Of a stretch of DNA of 64,000 nt, positions 1-12,671 are shown in pieces (the first letter of the stretch is position 1; every line of letters starts with the position of its first letter). This stretch comes from Rhodeus uyekii. Its lineage: Eukaryota; Chordata; Actinopteri; Cypriniformes; Acheilognathidae. The DNA is taken from the NCBI GenBank assembly GCA_037043235.1, contig JAWRVZ010000024.1, positions 3,014,501-3,078,500 on the forward strand, read 5' to 3'. The position numbers were made by a program, and so were the translations under genes. The notes below the pieces were generated by a model. The model ran no database searches. It saw only the letters and a program-made list of their open reading frames with translations, and was not told the DNA's origin.

Positions 1-2139
1 ATAGATTTTAGACAAAATAGATTCTGCTTCCTCTACAGTAGAAAGATGAATAATAGAGGGTCTTATTATTCTAATTTAACTTACTGTGTAAATGTTAAGA
101 AATCGACATGAAAGTTTTTTTTTTTTTGAGAACGTCAAATAGGTCCAAAAAACATTTTGAAAAAAAAGAAAACCACAATCACATGATGAGTAAATGAAAG
201 AATGTTCATTTTTGAGTGAGCTCTTCCTTCACTCAAAGGAAAAGTTGGTTTTTTTTCAGTCTTGCAAGTGGGGCTTAGTGATAAAGATCTAATGGGGGTG
301 ATTATGACAGTTCCAGTAATGTTATTTGGCTCTACTGAAAGAAAATGTAAAAAGAGTGTACATGTATTAGAATTAAAGCATGGAGTTTAGGCCTGTTACA
401 TTTAACTACGTCAGTCCTGGTCGGGAGTTGATCCAATCATGCCCTCCCATTCTACCCCTCAACTTACCCTTCAAATAACCCCTGCCCTATCCTGTTCAGC
501 CATCCCAAGGGTTAAATCCTTGTCCTGGAGCTAAAACAACAGGATCACAGCCATGGTGCTAATACTCAATAGACACTGACCTACTTTGCAGGATTTGTGT
601 TGGAGGAAAATCCCTGATCCACTGCCCTAATGCCAGCGATGAAAGTGATCTAATGGTCCTAACTGCTCTGTTTAATCTGAAATCATGCTCATGTTATTAA
701 TTTCCCATTATGGGAATGCGGCTCTGCCGATGGGATTAAAAGAGTCGTGCTCTCTCTCTCATATTTTCTACATTCCGATGACCTCCGCATGCAAACGTGC
801 ATGCTCGAACCATCTGGCCGTGCAAGCCCTCACATCCCATATTTGTTTGTTTGACCATGTGCTTAGTATTTGCTACCACTGATCTCCCATGACTTTTGCT
901 CATGATTCTGATTTGACACCATTCGCGTACAGTTCAACCTATGTTTAATTCAACAGATGTGATGTAACATTCACCTGGACTGTATCTATAGCACAAGTAT
1001 AGTGCTAATCCAGTTGTTATATAACAAAAAGAAAATCTTCAATCAAACAATCTATATCATTTTCCTGATACTCTGCTCACACTACGTTATACTCAAATTA
1101 TCTGACTGTCTCACTGAAATACTATGAGCAATTAATAGAAAATGGTGTTAAACTGTGGATTTAACTTCAGTTTAAATAATAGCATCTCCATTTCCCAGTT
1201 CATTCCATTACCACCAGGGGGCACTCATTTCCCCAAACAGGAATTTAAAGTTGTCAAGATACAAAAAGACACTCATCATTTGTGCAGTTAATATCCATAG
1301 TAGACACTTTACACTTTCATAGTAGTCCATATTACACTTTAAAATAACTACAATGTTCAACAACAACTGCAGAATGTCCCATACAATAGTAAGTGCACAT
1401 TAATCACTATTATTACTCAAAATTAATCAATATATTCTATATTCCCTTGTTTAGATGTGATGAACACCTCACAACAAGCATCTGAATAATTGTCATTTAG
1501 GCATAAAGGTAAATATCACACAAAGGAACAAACAGATGACAACACTCAAGACATCAAAATTTGTTTTGGGAAGAAAAAAAAGAAAAAAGTAAACCCGACT
1601 TGAAGAGCAGTATGCTGTTTCTTTATCAACAGATGCCACAATCCGCTCTGCCAGCACGAGCAAACACGCCAGCCTCTCTCTCTCTCCCTGTTAGTACATG
1701 TTTTCCTATCAATCCATCAGAGTAATTTTGTATATGAAAGGCGAGAATTCAAATGGCTGAATAAGCAAAAAAAGAAAAAAAATCCTTATGAACAAGAGTC
1801 TTTGAGTGCGTATCTAATAATGCCAAGCTGACATGCAATACATCATATTACCCATTAGCAGTTACTGGGTAAAAGAGGAAACAAAAATCTGCAGGCTGTT
1901 GACAGATCAAAAGACCCATTTGCATCGCCTCGTGGTCTTTTCCATTCAATTTTGCCATCAGAGTAACAAATACTTCATAATGCTTTGCACAGGAAAGAAA
2001 CAAATCGCTACACAAGCTCAGTTTTCCACCTGTAGCTTATTGGTTGAGGTACCGTATAGCTGCATCACATAATGGAAGATGGAATATAAACACCATATAG
2101 CATACAGCTAAAATTGCTATAAAATATGAACCATTGCTA
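1..2139. other. Intergenic sequence, no gene seen
   Basis: AT-rich sequence with short homopolymer runs. No open frame resembles a known protein and no terminal inverted repeats were found. The only notable site is a CTCF-like core at 1211-1225, listed separately. A non-coding regulatory role cannot be judged without alignment to other fish. Confidence 0.6.
1211..1225 (+). promoter_or_regulatory. CTCF-like core motif
   Basis: CCACCAGGGGGCACT matches the core of the vertebrate CTCF recognition sequence closely. This is a motif match only. It lies in otherwise unremarkable AT-rich sequence, which makes the G-rich core stand out. Occupancy is inferred, not shown. Confidence 0.4.
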
Positions 2140-2245
2140 AAGGGATAATTCACCCAAAAATTAACATTCTGTATCGGTTATTCGCATCATTACCCTCAAG
2201 TCATTCCAAATCTCTATGACTTTTTCTTCTGTAGAACACAAAATA
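2140..2245 (+). repeat. Interspersed repeat fragment, first copy of a family present twice here
   Basis: The stretch beginning AGGGATAATTCACCC, followed by a 'tcattccaaatctctatgac' type segment and 'ttctgtagaacacaaaat', has a diverged second copy at 45978-46115 (GGGTAGTTCACCCC). I recognise this as a very common short repeat of cyprinid genomes. I cannot assign its superfamily with certainty because both copies are partial. Confidence 0.55.
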
Positions 2246-2782
2246 ATAGAAGCATAACTTAATTTAAAAATTATATGAAGCTAAAAACTATACTGTGGAA
2301 CGTTTTAGTTTGAAATTAACATTATTAAACCATCTTCTAAATTGTGTTTTCGTGTCAGACTGTTAATAACAGCCTACTACTGGTGTTATACTTCGGATTG
2401 CCTTGACTTTTTATGCTGACCACTAAATCTGCTTGTCTGCTTCTCATATTAATCTAAATATCTGCTTCTCATATTTCATGCAAAGACATTTAACAGATTT
2501 ATTATACAAATACACCATGTTGATTAATTCATGTGTGGTACACTTGGAATAGAAAGTTTTTTAACCAGATTTTTTTAATGTTACTTGTATCATGTTGTAG
2601 TTAATTTAAGTTTCCTAGTTACACATTTATTTAAAAAAATAAAATAAATAGAAACGCTCTAAGAGAGAATATAGTTAAGCCCTAATTGGAGTATTTATTA
2701 TAAATGATTTATCCGTACCCAAAAAAATAAAAATAACGTATGAGCAAATAAAAAAAAATACATACACACGTGTGTATTATAT
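2246..2782. other. AT-rich intergenic sequence
   Basis: No gene, terminal repeats or recognisable mobile element. Long A and T runs near 2560-2760. Confidence 0.55.
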
Positions 2783-2830
2783 AGACAGACAAGACAGACA
2801 AGACAGACAGACAGATAGACAGATAGATAG
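2783..2830. repeat. GACA/GATA microsatellite
   Basis: Imperfect GACA repeats with AAGACA interruptions pass into GATA repeats. The tract directly abuts the Tigger-like copy that starts at 2829. Confidence 0.85.
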
Positions 2831-3672
2831 TAATACCTCGTTTACAAGTTTAATTCGTTCCAAGAGCAAGCTCGTAACCCAAAACTCTCGTACATCAAAA
2901 CAATTTTCCCCATAAGAATGCACTAAAAATCAATCGATTCGTTCCACACGACCATAAATGCCAATTTTAAATTATTTTTTTGGTTTTAACCTATTAATTT
3001 CAGTTACAATTATAACCATTAAGATCTCGTATTAATACTAATTAATAATTCACAATTAAACTTTAAAAATACTTGACAATTTACTGTAACGCGCACTTCA
3101 GCTTTTAGGAGCGTCTCTGAAGGAGACGAGAGGAGGGAGGAAGGGGGGAGCAGGGCGGGGTGTTACTGTCAGCAAGGGAAAACACAAAACCCGGATTCAA
3201 GTGCAAATGAGTGAATTTATTATAATAATGCAGAAAACAAACAATGTTAGGTGGCTTGCCTGATGGTGGCGCAGGGATCCAATGGGCTGACGACAGACGA
3301 GGTGAAGTGATAATCCAGAGTGAAGGTCGTGGAACATGAAACACGAGAGACAGGAACATGGGAGATCTAAAGACAGCACGGACATAACAGAGACAACGAC
3401 TCGACAACACAGGAGTGGAGAGAAGTGAACTAAATGGGCAGATGAAATGAGAATCAGGTGTGTGAGATCAGGCAGTGATCAGTGACCACGCCCCCACTCA
3501 CACACAGGCAAAACTAGGAGACAATGAATTCATGAACCGTGACAGTTACTGCTTAGAGGGAGGATTTCGTACCTTCTTTTATATACTGTACGTATACATT
3601 TCACTGCGTGGACAATAGCGATCACAATTAATATTAACAACACGAGGTAAAACCGCTGAAAATCACTTATAA
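2829..3672. mobile_element. Pogo/Tigger-like non-autonomous element, copy 1, 3' truncated, with LTR insert
   Basis: It begins AGTAATACCTCG and runs with close similarity to the elements at 16564-17328 and 17354-18383, including the 'cgttccaagagc' and 'cccataagaatgcac' segments. The right end stops after 'aatcacttataa', so the terminal inverted repeat on that side is missing. A 378-bp LTR-like segment sits inside at 3167-3544. No transposase coding sequence is present, so it would depend on an enzyme supplied in trans. The pogo/Tigger assignment rests on the TIR style and TA target sites of the sister copies. Confidence 0.75.
3167..3544 (-). mobile_element. Solo LTR (Ty3/gypsy-type) inside Tigger-like copy 1
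   Basis: Starts TGTCAGCAAGGG and ends ATGAACCGTGACA. It is flanked by a 5-bp duplication GTTAC at 3162-3166 and 3545-3549, the hallmark of LTR integration. Its end (gaattcatgaaccgtgaca) resembles the end of the 433-bp LTRs at 28913-29345, so it belongs to a related gypsy family, probably in antisense orientation. No internal region remains, which points to LTR-LTR recombination. The same insert, more decayed, is present in the two other Tigger-like copies. Confidence 0.8.
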
Positions 3673-5399
3673 ATCCACTGGTCCAATCAAAGTCTCGCCT
3701 TACATTTTCTTATCCAAGAAGTCATCTACATCACAATAGTCCTTATTCATTATAACTGCATTCACTCATTCTAGAAACGACCAGTATTTTGTAAAAAAAA
3801 ATATATATATTTGCTAACAGAACTTTCATTTAACAGATTGTGAAAAACAGCTATGTTATTCACTTGAACATGAGCACAACATGAAGGGCTGTAGCCCAGA
3901 GATGACCTGTTGAGTCAACCTGAGTCAGAGTTGTATGAGCGAAGGTCCTTGTATAAATGAGTCATGATGTAACAGGACTATAAAGACAAAAAAAAAGAGG
4001 GTCATTGTTTCTAGGTGTTCAAAGACAGCTGGAGCAGAGAGGAAGCTTCAAAACACTGCACAGTGTTTCAGAACACATCTTAATGCAATCCTCACTGATG
4101 CCCGTTTTGATATCTTCAAACATCATTTAAATTGCTTTATTAGATCAATTCATTCATAACTCCTCTAAAAGCTGTGGGAACAGAACATCCTTTTGCACAA
4201 AACATGACCAAGTTCAAAAGTTCAAGGCAGTTGCATCAGTGACAGTAAGAAAGAGCTCTGACAAGGCAGCTGTACACGCACTGTTAAAGATTCATAAAAC
4301 CACAAATGCGCAAAATGTACGTAAGAGGATGACAAGTATATGCAAATTCAAAGTGCAAACACTGTGGCATGTAAAACTCTTCCCAGTGCAAACGTAGTTT
4401 TTAAAGGCAAGTAATCCTCCGGCCATGCAGGTCAAGGTGGTCCCAAAAAGACCCCTCTAAGCACAAGTTACTCCCAAGACCTATATTTAAACTTTATACT
4501 TTTAAGTTCAAAGAGCAATGCCCTTAGAAACTTGGCACCATGAATTATTTGCGAGGGAAAAGGCATGATGCATCTTTTAACATGTGCAGTCACTTCAGAG
4601 TGCAATGCGTACAGATGTCATGTCCTCTTAAGATCAAAAGTAATTGGTCAGGCTGCACAACAAGACACAGGGGTAACAAGGCAGTTTACTCGTGTAACAG
4701 ACTCAAATGACATAGTGTGAGAGCAGCAATGAGCTAATAGACCTACTACAAGAGAGGAGGAAGGCAGAGCTGTCTACTTCTTCATTTCTTACTGCAAATA
4801 AATGTACAACTAATGTACATGTTATAGATTTCATTATGTCTTTATTCAGGTCAGTTGAAGTGCAATAAAAATATTTAGTTTGTTGTTGTTTTAGTAAATA
4901 AAATCAGTTTCTCACAATAAATAAAATAAATAACTTCTTTTTTTTACGCTTGAAAGATTCACGATTTCGTTATTTATTTGTTTTTATGTCTAACTAGTCA
5001 ACCTAAAAACGTAACTACAATATGATTCAAGTAACGTCTTTATTAGCCATCTGGTTCCATTTCAAATGCACTACAGCTGAAGTGATCAACATGGTGCAAC
5101 AAATGACTTGTATTTTGCAATGTACAAATGACTTATTTTTCAAATATCTTTGCAGAAAATATGCATGAAATATAAAGGCAAATATTGTACAAACTTATCT
5201 TAAACATATCCTACATACTTAGAAATAATATAAATGAAAACAATGCTAAATATTTCTTTAGCAAAAAGTAATAGTAATAAATAGTTATAAATAAATAGTA
5301 TAAATAGTTATTAATAATAAATAAGCATTGCATTTTATTTTATACGTATTATCTTTTTATTCTTTTAATCATTTTTAATGTTTTATTTTTATCATTCTT
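3673..5399. other. Intergenic sequence with an AP-1 motif cluster
   Basis: No coding potential recognised. Mixed-complexity sequence at 3830-4780 is followed by AT-rich sequence. Three perfect AP-1 sites lie at 3911-3964. Nothing else could be supported. Confidence 0.5.
3911..3964. promoter_or_regulatory. Cluster of three AP-1 sites
   Basis: TGAGTCA occurs at 3911-3917, 3921-3927 and 3958-3964. This heptamer is the consensus for Fos/Jun-family dimers. Three exact copies in 54 bp is more than expected by chance in AT-rich DNA. Enhancer function is an inference. Confidence 0.4.
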
Positions 5400-5477
5400 C
5401 TTTATGTAAAGCACTTTGAATTACCATTGTGTATGAAATGTGCTATACAAATAAACTTGCCTTGCCTTGCCTTGCCT
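5400..5477 (+). repeat. L2-like LINE 3' end fragment with CCTTG tail
   Basis: The segment 'gtaaagcactttgaatta' followed by 'gtgctatacaaataaa' and repeated CTTGC units is characteristic of the 3' end of fish L2-type LINEs, which end in short tandem repeats. Only the tail is present, as expected for heavy 5' truncation. Confidence 0.6.
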
Positions 5478-7454
5478 AAATAACACCATTAATAGGTGAT
5501 TATTAACAACAAATGCTTTGTAAATGCAGAAAATAACAGCACTTTTCAGAATGTCACCGTCACGCAAACATGAAATATCAAACATGCAATAGCAGTTCTT
5601 TACAGGTTTTTTGCATTCCATCTTCCTATTGTTTTAATGTTTGGTGGACATGTTTTAGCTGTAACAGCATCTCACCCATGAAGCGACATTGTAAAAACTT
5701 TGCTTTTTCCCCCATTCCACTGCCCGCACCTCATTGTTGCTTAAGCTTAAGACTTTGGCTTATTTTCTTCTCTTAAATGTGTTATCATTGCAGTATTGTC
5801 AACATGTCGCCCAGCACTATATGAAGACGAAATTAACCAGGTATAAAAAAAGAAAAATTGTTTCATTTTTAGCTATGTCATTTACTTGGTTTTAACCACA
5901 GATTATTAAATGAAGCAGTTTTCCCAAAAATGGTAGCTGTATGTCGTGTGTGAGTGTGTGTGTGTGTGTGTGTGTATGTATGCATGTATGTATATACACA
6001 TATATAAAAATCTAAATTATTTCACAACATTTAGAAATCCTAAATAGAAAAACCTTTTCCAGACATAATATAATGTAATATAATGTGATATTATATATAG
6101 GAGGGGGGTATTTGAATGTTTCCCAGATATTTAGCTTTCCTCTTTTACCAAGTTGTGTTTTTGTTCAGGTTTTTTTGTTTGTTTTTTGGGAGGAGAGAAG
6201 TCATGTTTCTATAGTCCGATATCACAGAATTTGTTTTTCTAATTTTAAATGATGTCAGACATCCTGAAATGTAATTCATTATTCATTTTTCTCATTTCTC
6301 CTTACCAAAATAATAACTCAAGTTTAAAGAGGCACAACACACATGATGACCTGAAGGGGAAGGGAGAAAGCAGAAAAACAAAGGTTTTTGAGGTGTTGAG
6401 GTCAGTTGTGTAATTCAGTGTTCTGGGTCAGGTCAGGGAGGATCTGGAGAACACAGAGAAGGAAATGTGGACGGGGTCAGTGAGAAATACTGTCTGGTAA
6501 GAAGAAAAAAAAAAAAAGAGGAGGGCATCTGTGATGTCTTTCTGTATCCTGAGAGGGGGTTAGCTGCAGAGGAGCAGGTGTTGCCCTCTCAGTGGCCATA
6601 GCCAGCAGCACTTCAGCACTGCCCCGAGATCCCAACTGTCATCTCTGATGAGCAGGCGTCTCCACCCTCCACACGCTCCTCAATACTACAACTCAGTGCA
6701 GCATAACTATACAGGGGTGAGTTTACCGTACAATGATGCAACTCACTGCTTAACTACCATAGTACAATGCATCGTTGAAGAAATCGACTAGCAAGTCACG
6801 ACAATTGTATTTTCCTTATTGTCACGTTTCCTTATTGAAAACGTATTAAAAACTAATCTGTTTGAGATCATACTAATGCATACTATATATATATATAAAA
6901 ATTATACATTTTCATTTTGCCATATTTCCATATTTAATCATAGGCTCGTTCTTATGTGCTATATCACGTACGCTCTCTTCAGAAACAGCGCTTTATATCT
7001 CTTGACAAACCAAAATACATAAATGATTTGTATATAAATCAAAACAAAACATAAATTGTATTGAATGTCAGCTTTTGCTCAAGATAAGGATATATTTAAG
7101 TATTAGCTTCTAACCACAGGTCGAGAGTTGCGATGATGTTTGCGAATGTTTGTTGAAACAATGGTTTCATAAAACATTTAAATTATGCATAGTTCAAAAT
7201 CCACTTGGCCTTCAAATAGCCGTGATTCAGCTGACTGTGATAATGTCCTCATATTATATAACAGTCTATAAAATAACACCCTTTTACATCCCCATCCATA
7301 ACAATCAGAAAAAAACTCAAATGGGTAAAACAGAAAAAGTAACAAAAAGATCTAACAGTGTTGCTAGCATTACACTGAGGGTGAAATGGGTTATTTTGTT
7401 TAATATCCTATTCAGAGCACATCCATTATAGCGATAAAGGCAAGCTGTGTCTTC
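5478..7454. other. Intergenic sequence, no gene seen
   Basis: Contains a TG microsatellite at 5949-5975 and AT-rich blocks. The 6340-6720 part is more complex in composition but has no long open frame with recognisable similarity. No mobile element boundaries were found. Confidence 0.55.
5949..5975. repeat. TG microsatellite
   Basis: About a dozen TG dinucleotides, followed by imperfect TATG repeats. Confidence 0.9.
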
Positions 7455-7469
7455 TGACGTATGACGTCA
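7455..7469. promoter_or_regulatory. CRE half-site plus full palindromic CRE
   Basis: TGACGT at 7455 is followed by the full palindrome TGACGTCA at 7462-7469. An A/T-rich MEF2-like core (caaaaatag) lies about 15 bp downstream. These are motif matches to CREB/ATF and MEF2 sites only. Confidence 0.4.
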
Positions 7470-8764
7470 GAGCAGAGGGAGCAAAAATAGTCGGACTGAG
7501 GTCAGACGTCTCCAGTCACACACGCATTAAGCAATGTGGGGCAAGCTGTGCTGAGAAACATTCTGCCTTCTCAAAAATGGTGAATAAAGAACAATATTTG
7601 ACTTATTCCATGTAAACAAAAGCTAGGACACATAGGGATGGTGTTGTCACAAAGACATGCAAAGAACACCCAGAAGCTTCTCTTCACCAATTACAGACGT
7701 AACATGCATTGATTTCAGTTTATACTGATTCATTGTTAGTGTAAAGGGAATTAAATGGTAAGCACACACACACACACACACACACACAAACAAAATGTAA
7801 TTGTAAGAGCTGTGTTTGTGTGTGAGTGAGACAGGAGCAGTGCAGCTGTCAGGCTCTTGTCAGGGCAGAAGTGGGTTACAGGAGCTTACATGACCCAGAC
7901 ATGCGAGTCACCCCCAGGGTCAGGGGCCAGTCAGGCATGGCAAGCCATCACCAACCCCATTCCGCCAATCCACAGAAAGGATTTGTAGATGGGCCTAAAG
8001 GGCCCCAAAGGGCCAGTATAGCACATCTTGGAAGGATACACACACAAATGGTGAGACTGACTCCTAATTTTACTGTATTGTGTTATATTGAGTTATATAA
8101 TAGAGATGCACCGGATTGCTGTTAGTTAATAGAGTTAATAGAGATAGCTGTTCTGGACTTGTACACAAACTGCATTGCATTTACTTCCCAAAAATGTAAA
8201 TTGTGTGGAGACATTACGAAGTCTGTTAACACGGCGAACGCAAAGAGGAGAGGAGAGCACAGACGTGGCACCAAGCTCACTGAATGCGATGCTCGAAATA
8301 TTGGAAGAAAAATATAAATATTTAATTGATTTTGGGGGTTTATATGACTGTATGGGAACTGACTGTCTTCAGAAATCTTTTGATGGCATTACTGAAATGG
8401 AAAACAGAAAACGCCGTTGTCACGTTGTAGTGTGGACTGTGGATCCATATTTAGTCATGTGATGCATATTGTACTAATAATATCTATGACCATGCCGTTT
8501 ATTTTCATAGTGTTACTAAAGATAAATGTTCCCTTGAAGAATATTCATATTACATTCCTGCAATAAATTACTCTCAATTGCGGTACTGCAGAAAAACAAG
8601 ATGACAATTGCATTTCAGACCATATGATTTTGAGTGTCACCTGTTCACAACAGTGAGTTGTGGGATATTTTACTAATACAATTATTTTATCAGAAGAAAA
8701 GCATGAGACCTTTATTATGTCAGCTCTCTCAGTATCAACTATCATGAGATTTTATTGCATTTTA
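7470..8764. other. Intergenic sequence with a possible hAT remnant near 8100-8470
   Basis: A CA microsatellite lies at 7762-7788. At 8100 'tagagatgcaccgga' resembles the terminus of common fish hAT elements. It is followed by a 95-residue open frame at 8175-8462 (starting MHLLPKNVNC) that I do not recognise. No matching right terminus or 8-bp duplication was found, so the hAT reading is weak. The rest shows nothing identifiable. Confidence 0.35.
7762..7788. repeat. CA microsatellite
   Basis: About thirteen uninterrupted CA units. Confidence 0.9.
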
Positions 8765-9338
8765 AGGGCCAGTCACACAGCCGATCACGCACGAATCACT
8801 CACAAATCACGCACAGATTGTGTTTGTGCGTGCTTGTGCGTTAAGAAATTGACCAAAGTATTCCACGAACATTCGACACACGCCCGACGCATGAATCACT
8901 GACGGAGCGCGTCCAAACACACACGCTTCACGAACGTTCCACTTACAAGCACTTTCAGAATCCACATTGTCAGTGGAATGAACGTGATACGTGCGCGGTT
9001 CATGCGTGATATGAAGGTGGGGCGTCAGCGGACGGACGTGGACATGCGCGGTTTCGAACCAGTTCCGACGCATAAGCACTGACGGCCGACGCGTGTCCCG
9101 CGGATAGTCACGCATACTCGACGCATAAACTACGCACGCCGACTCATGAATAACGCAAAAAAAAGAAAAATTTTGAACTGTTCAAAACTCACCGCCTTCG
9201 ACGCACATCCACTTACAATCACTGACGGTCCACGTTTGTTCCACCGACGAATTACGCATACGACGCATGCTCCGCGCAGAAACGAAAATGTGCGTAATTC
9301 CTGTGTGATTCATGCGTTTTCGCTGTGTGACTGGCCCT
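8765..9338. mobile_element. PIF/Harbinger-type MITE, CpG-rich
   Basis: Terminal inverted repeats AGGGCCAGTCACACAGC (left) and its complement GCTGTGTGACTGGCCCT (right) are perfect. They are flanked by TTA at 8762-8764 and 9339-9341, a 3-bp TWA-type duplication as made by PIF/Harbinger elements. At 574 bp it has no transposase. The interior is unusually rich in CG dinucleotides and repeats a degenerate motif of the form 'gacgcatgaatcactgacgg' on both strands, giving strong self-complementarity. Confidence 0.85.
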
Positions 9339-9366
9339 TTACACATATGCAGTAAAGTCCTTTAGT

Positions 9367-9514
9367 CCTGTAACCAGTAGAGCATTGGTGTTTACAACGC
9401 CAAGGTCATGGGTTCGATCCCAGGGAAAGCAAGAACTGATTCAATGTGTTTCTTGAATGCAATATAAGTCGCTTTGGATAAAAGCATCTGCCAAATGCAT
9501 AAATGTAAATGTAA
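9367..9514 (+). mobile_element. tRNA-derived SINE, sense copy
   Basis: A pol III-like B box GGTTCGATCC lies at 9411-9420 and a weaker A box near 9376-9388. The body 'agtcgctttggataaaagc' and 'ctgccaaatgcataaatg' is the widespread teleost SINE 3' segment. A second copy lies in antisense at 37332-37475. I believe this is the V-SINE/HE1-like group, but the exact family name is uncertain. Confidence 0.8.
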
Positions 9515-12240
9515 AGTGATTTAAGCTTATTTCAGATGTTTCGGTGTGGAAGAACAAATTTTTCGACGGCGAGCGCTTTTGAAATGTGTCTGGATTATTG
9601 TGACTGTTAGCCGTTAATTATTCACATTATGGCAACAAAATGGGTTTTGAACAGCATTTAATTTTAACTTTAAGACTAGGCTTTCTAACTTAAACGTGCA
9701 AGCAGAGATTTGTACGATCAAATACATTTGATCAATATTAATTGCAGTTCACTTACAAATCTGGTCATGAGAGGTCATGAGACATCCAACAACTGTGCTC
9801 TCCTGAAACAAGAACTTTCTTGTTGATTGCAGAGCACTATTCTGATCCATAATGACTCAGACCAAATGCCCTATAGCACTGAGAATAACTTTGTTAATTA
9901 CCGAGCTCGCTGTTCAATTAACTATGCAATAGAGATCACTGCCAGAGCCGCTCCTGATAACAACTATCAGTCATTTGGAATTTATAGAAATTCATTAAAA
10001 AAGCCGACACCTGAGCAGATTTCCAAATGAAACCCCAGGGATAAATTCATTTCCTCCCTTCTGCTTTTTTACCTCAAAGACAGGAGTTACATTCTAATGT
10101 TCTCACACACTCGTGTAATCTACAGAGTAGGCTGTACATGGAAGCTTCAAAAGCAAATAATAAATGTTTATTCATACTGTACATGCATTTTTTCACATTT
10201 GGATTGGTAAAAATCAAAGGTTTGATGAACACAGTCTCTGACCGTTCGGATTCGGCCCCCTTAGCAAAACTTCAGATATCATCTAAAACGCATCCCTTTT
10301 GATGGCTTCATAACAGGAATTCCTGTGTATTCTGTGCGGCGTTTTTATGTTTCCATGGATACGGAGGACAGACCGTTAAAAAGCAATTATTGAGGAAGAG
10401 AGAGTGGAATTCAGCCCTTTGTCAAGATTTCATAACAGCTGTAATAACACAGGCCGCCACGCTAATGTGAAACTCCTGAATGAATCTGCCTCACACGTTT
10501 CCGCTCTGTCTCTCGGAGGACAATATCCTCTCTCAGGTGCCAAATCAAGGTCTATTATGATTTGTCTGTGTTAAAAAGCGCTTCCTATTTAAAAATAAAT
10601 AATAATCAAATTTAGATATGCTTTTGGTAATCTTAGTCTTGGTTCTCTTAGCTTGTTTGATGTTATGTACAAACAAAGCACATCCAATTGCTAAAAAAAA
10701 TAGAGAACAGCTTGAGGTATATCCTATCTGATCCCATCAAATCAAATGTGTATCCAAACTGAAATAAATGAGGTAAGTAATCTCTCATCTCCCTCAGGAA
10801 AGTATATCTACAAACTACCCATCCAAAATTATCTCTGACTGTCCATTTTTTATTTTTGGGGGGTGAAAACAGGGAAATTTCTGTTTTTACATTAACCTTT
10901 GGAACCTTGATTTTGTACATGTTTAAAAAAAACAACAGTTACTAGATATAACTTGATTAGTTTACATTGAATAGGTTAACAAGACGCCTAACAGGATTAA
11001 AATAAAGACAAAAAATATTCAAAAGTACCTTAAATGGAGGGTTTCAATTTGAATATAATATTTTGATTATAAAGGGATATTTCGAAAGACTAACAGGATA
11101 AAAGTGAAATTAAAAAACAAACACATGAACGATAGAACAATATTACTAGGAAAACGTTTAGCTTGAAACATCATCCTTTCTCTAATTTTAATTTAGTTAT
11201 TAAAAGAAAAATGTCACTTTTGCATTTTAGAACATCTTGGACAAAATTAAAACAAAAGTATGTGTATAAGAATATGTTATGTATAGTACTATCGGCTTCC
11301 CCTCCTCCTGCTGCTTTTGAAGACAACACCTCAGAGTGGCAGTCGCATTAAAATGCCATTAAAGTGTGAAATAGGAACAAGGAGTGAAGGAAGGTTTAAC
11401 CCCAAGCCACTCCTGAGCACCCTCGGATTATGCGAATAAGAACATCAGCTTTTCTGTTGTTGCTTTTTTCCATCTTCTACTTTTTACCAGTTCCCTTTGT
11501 TCAGTTTGCTCAAGGCCAATGGAAAAGAAATGTGTGTTTGGGGTGGGTTGCGTGGGGGCTGCTGAAAGAATGGCAGGGTTAGAGTGCGAGTGCATTAAAC
11601 GGGCATGCCTACTATTCTGCAATCAGTCTATTTTCTATGTGTCTTTTAGCGAGCTCACCTCTCACTCCACACATGCATGTCTGAGCAATGGGGGATGACA
11701 CCGCCGTGCACCTGAGCGCGCTGTAAAAATACACTATGGGCATACGTGCCGTCATGGACAAAAGAGTTTGAAGAAAGAAGGTGATATCTGGGATTGTTCC
11801 ATGATCACAACAACAACAAAAGCGATCAGTGCCCTGCATTTAGTCTGCGATATCTAGAGAAAACATTCTTTATATTTGTGTGTATGTGTATAAATAGACA
11901 GATAGACAAAGATATGATTGCATTTCAGCAGTGTAAAGCACTGTTGGTTTTGCTAAGGGTCTCAAGCTGTGCTCTTTCAGGGAAGAACGGTGCGAGTGAG
12001 ACCCTGGCTTGTGTCAAGTCAATGAGACTGAACACATTAAAACTGATGAGAGTGTACTTAGACAGGTTAGGGCTCACCAAGCATTTGCTGCCTGGATGCA
12101 CTTAATCAATCAATATATCTGTACGAATCTGCGAAAACAAATTTGACTTGAAGTCTACTTTTCTTGCTCAGAATAAAATTCAGATTTTTATTGAACGCAT
12201 AACAAAAATGTCATTACGATGATTATATATATTCTTATAA
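9515..12240. other. Intergenic sequence with non-repetitive, possibly conserved blocks
   Basis: No gene recognised. The blocks near 9800-10060, 10230-10570 and 11390-11780 have balanced base composition, few homopolymers and many homeobox-like TAATTA/AATTA cores. That texture is typical of vertebrate conserved non-coding elements, but conservation cannot be tested here. The rest is AT-rich. Confidence 0.35.
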
Positions 12241-12428
12241 AGGATAAGTAAACGTAAGTCATGTGTGTGTGTATGTATGAGATATATATCTCATACACAC
12301 ACATTTATTTTTACTTATTTTAATTAGGATTAGGAGTTTATGTGTGTGTGTGTATACACACACACATATACACATGACAAATTTATAATAATATATATAT
12401 ATTAAAAAAATTAAGTCATGTGTATATA

Positions 12429-12496
<68 letters not shown>

Positions 12497-12611
12497 ACTT
12501 AAATTTATTTTTACTTATTTTAATTAGGATTATGCATTTATGTGTGTGTGTGTGTGTGTGTATACACGCACACATATATACATATGACTTAAATTTATAA
12601 TAATATATATA

Positions 12612-12671
<60 letters not shown>

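Noticed and set aside
2783..2830. CRISPR-like direct repeats
   Set aside because: The repeats are GACA/GATA tetranucleotides without spacers; the genome is eukaryotic.
7826..8125. 99-codon open frame near 'aaagggcc' repeats
   Set aside because: No similarity to a known family, no splice or promoter context, and low-complexity composition.
9367..9430. A functional tRNA gene
   Set aside because: The B box is good but no tRNA cloverleaf can be completed, and the sequence continues into a SINE body; the same unit recurs at 37332-37475.
12259..12671. Open frames encoding runs of Cys-Val, Ile-Tyr and Thr-His
   Set aside because: They are translations of TG, TA and CA microsatellites, present on both strands, with no gene signals.
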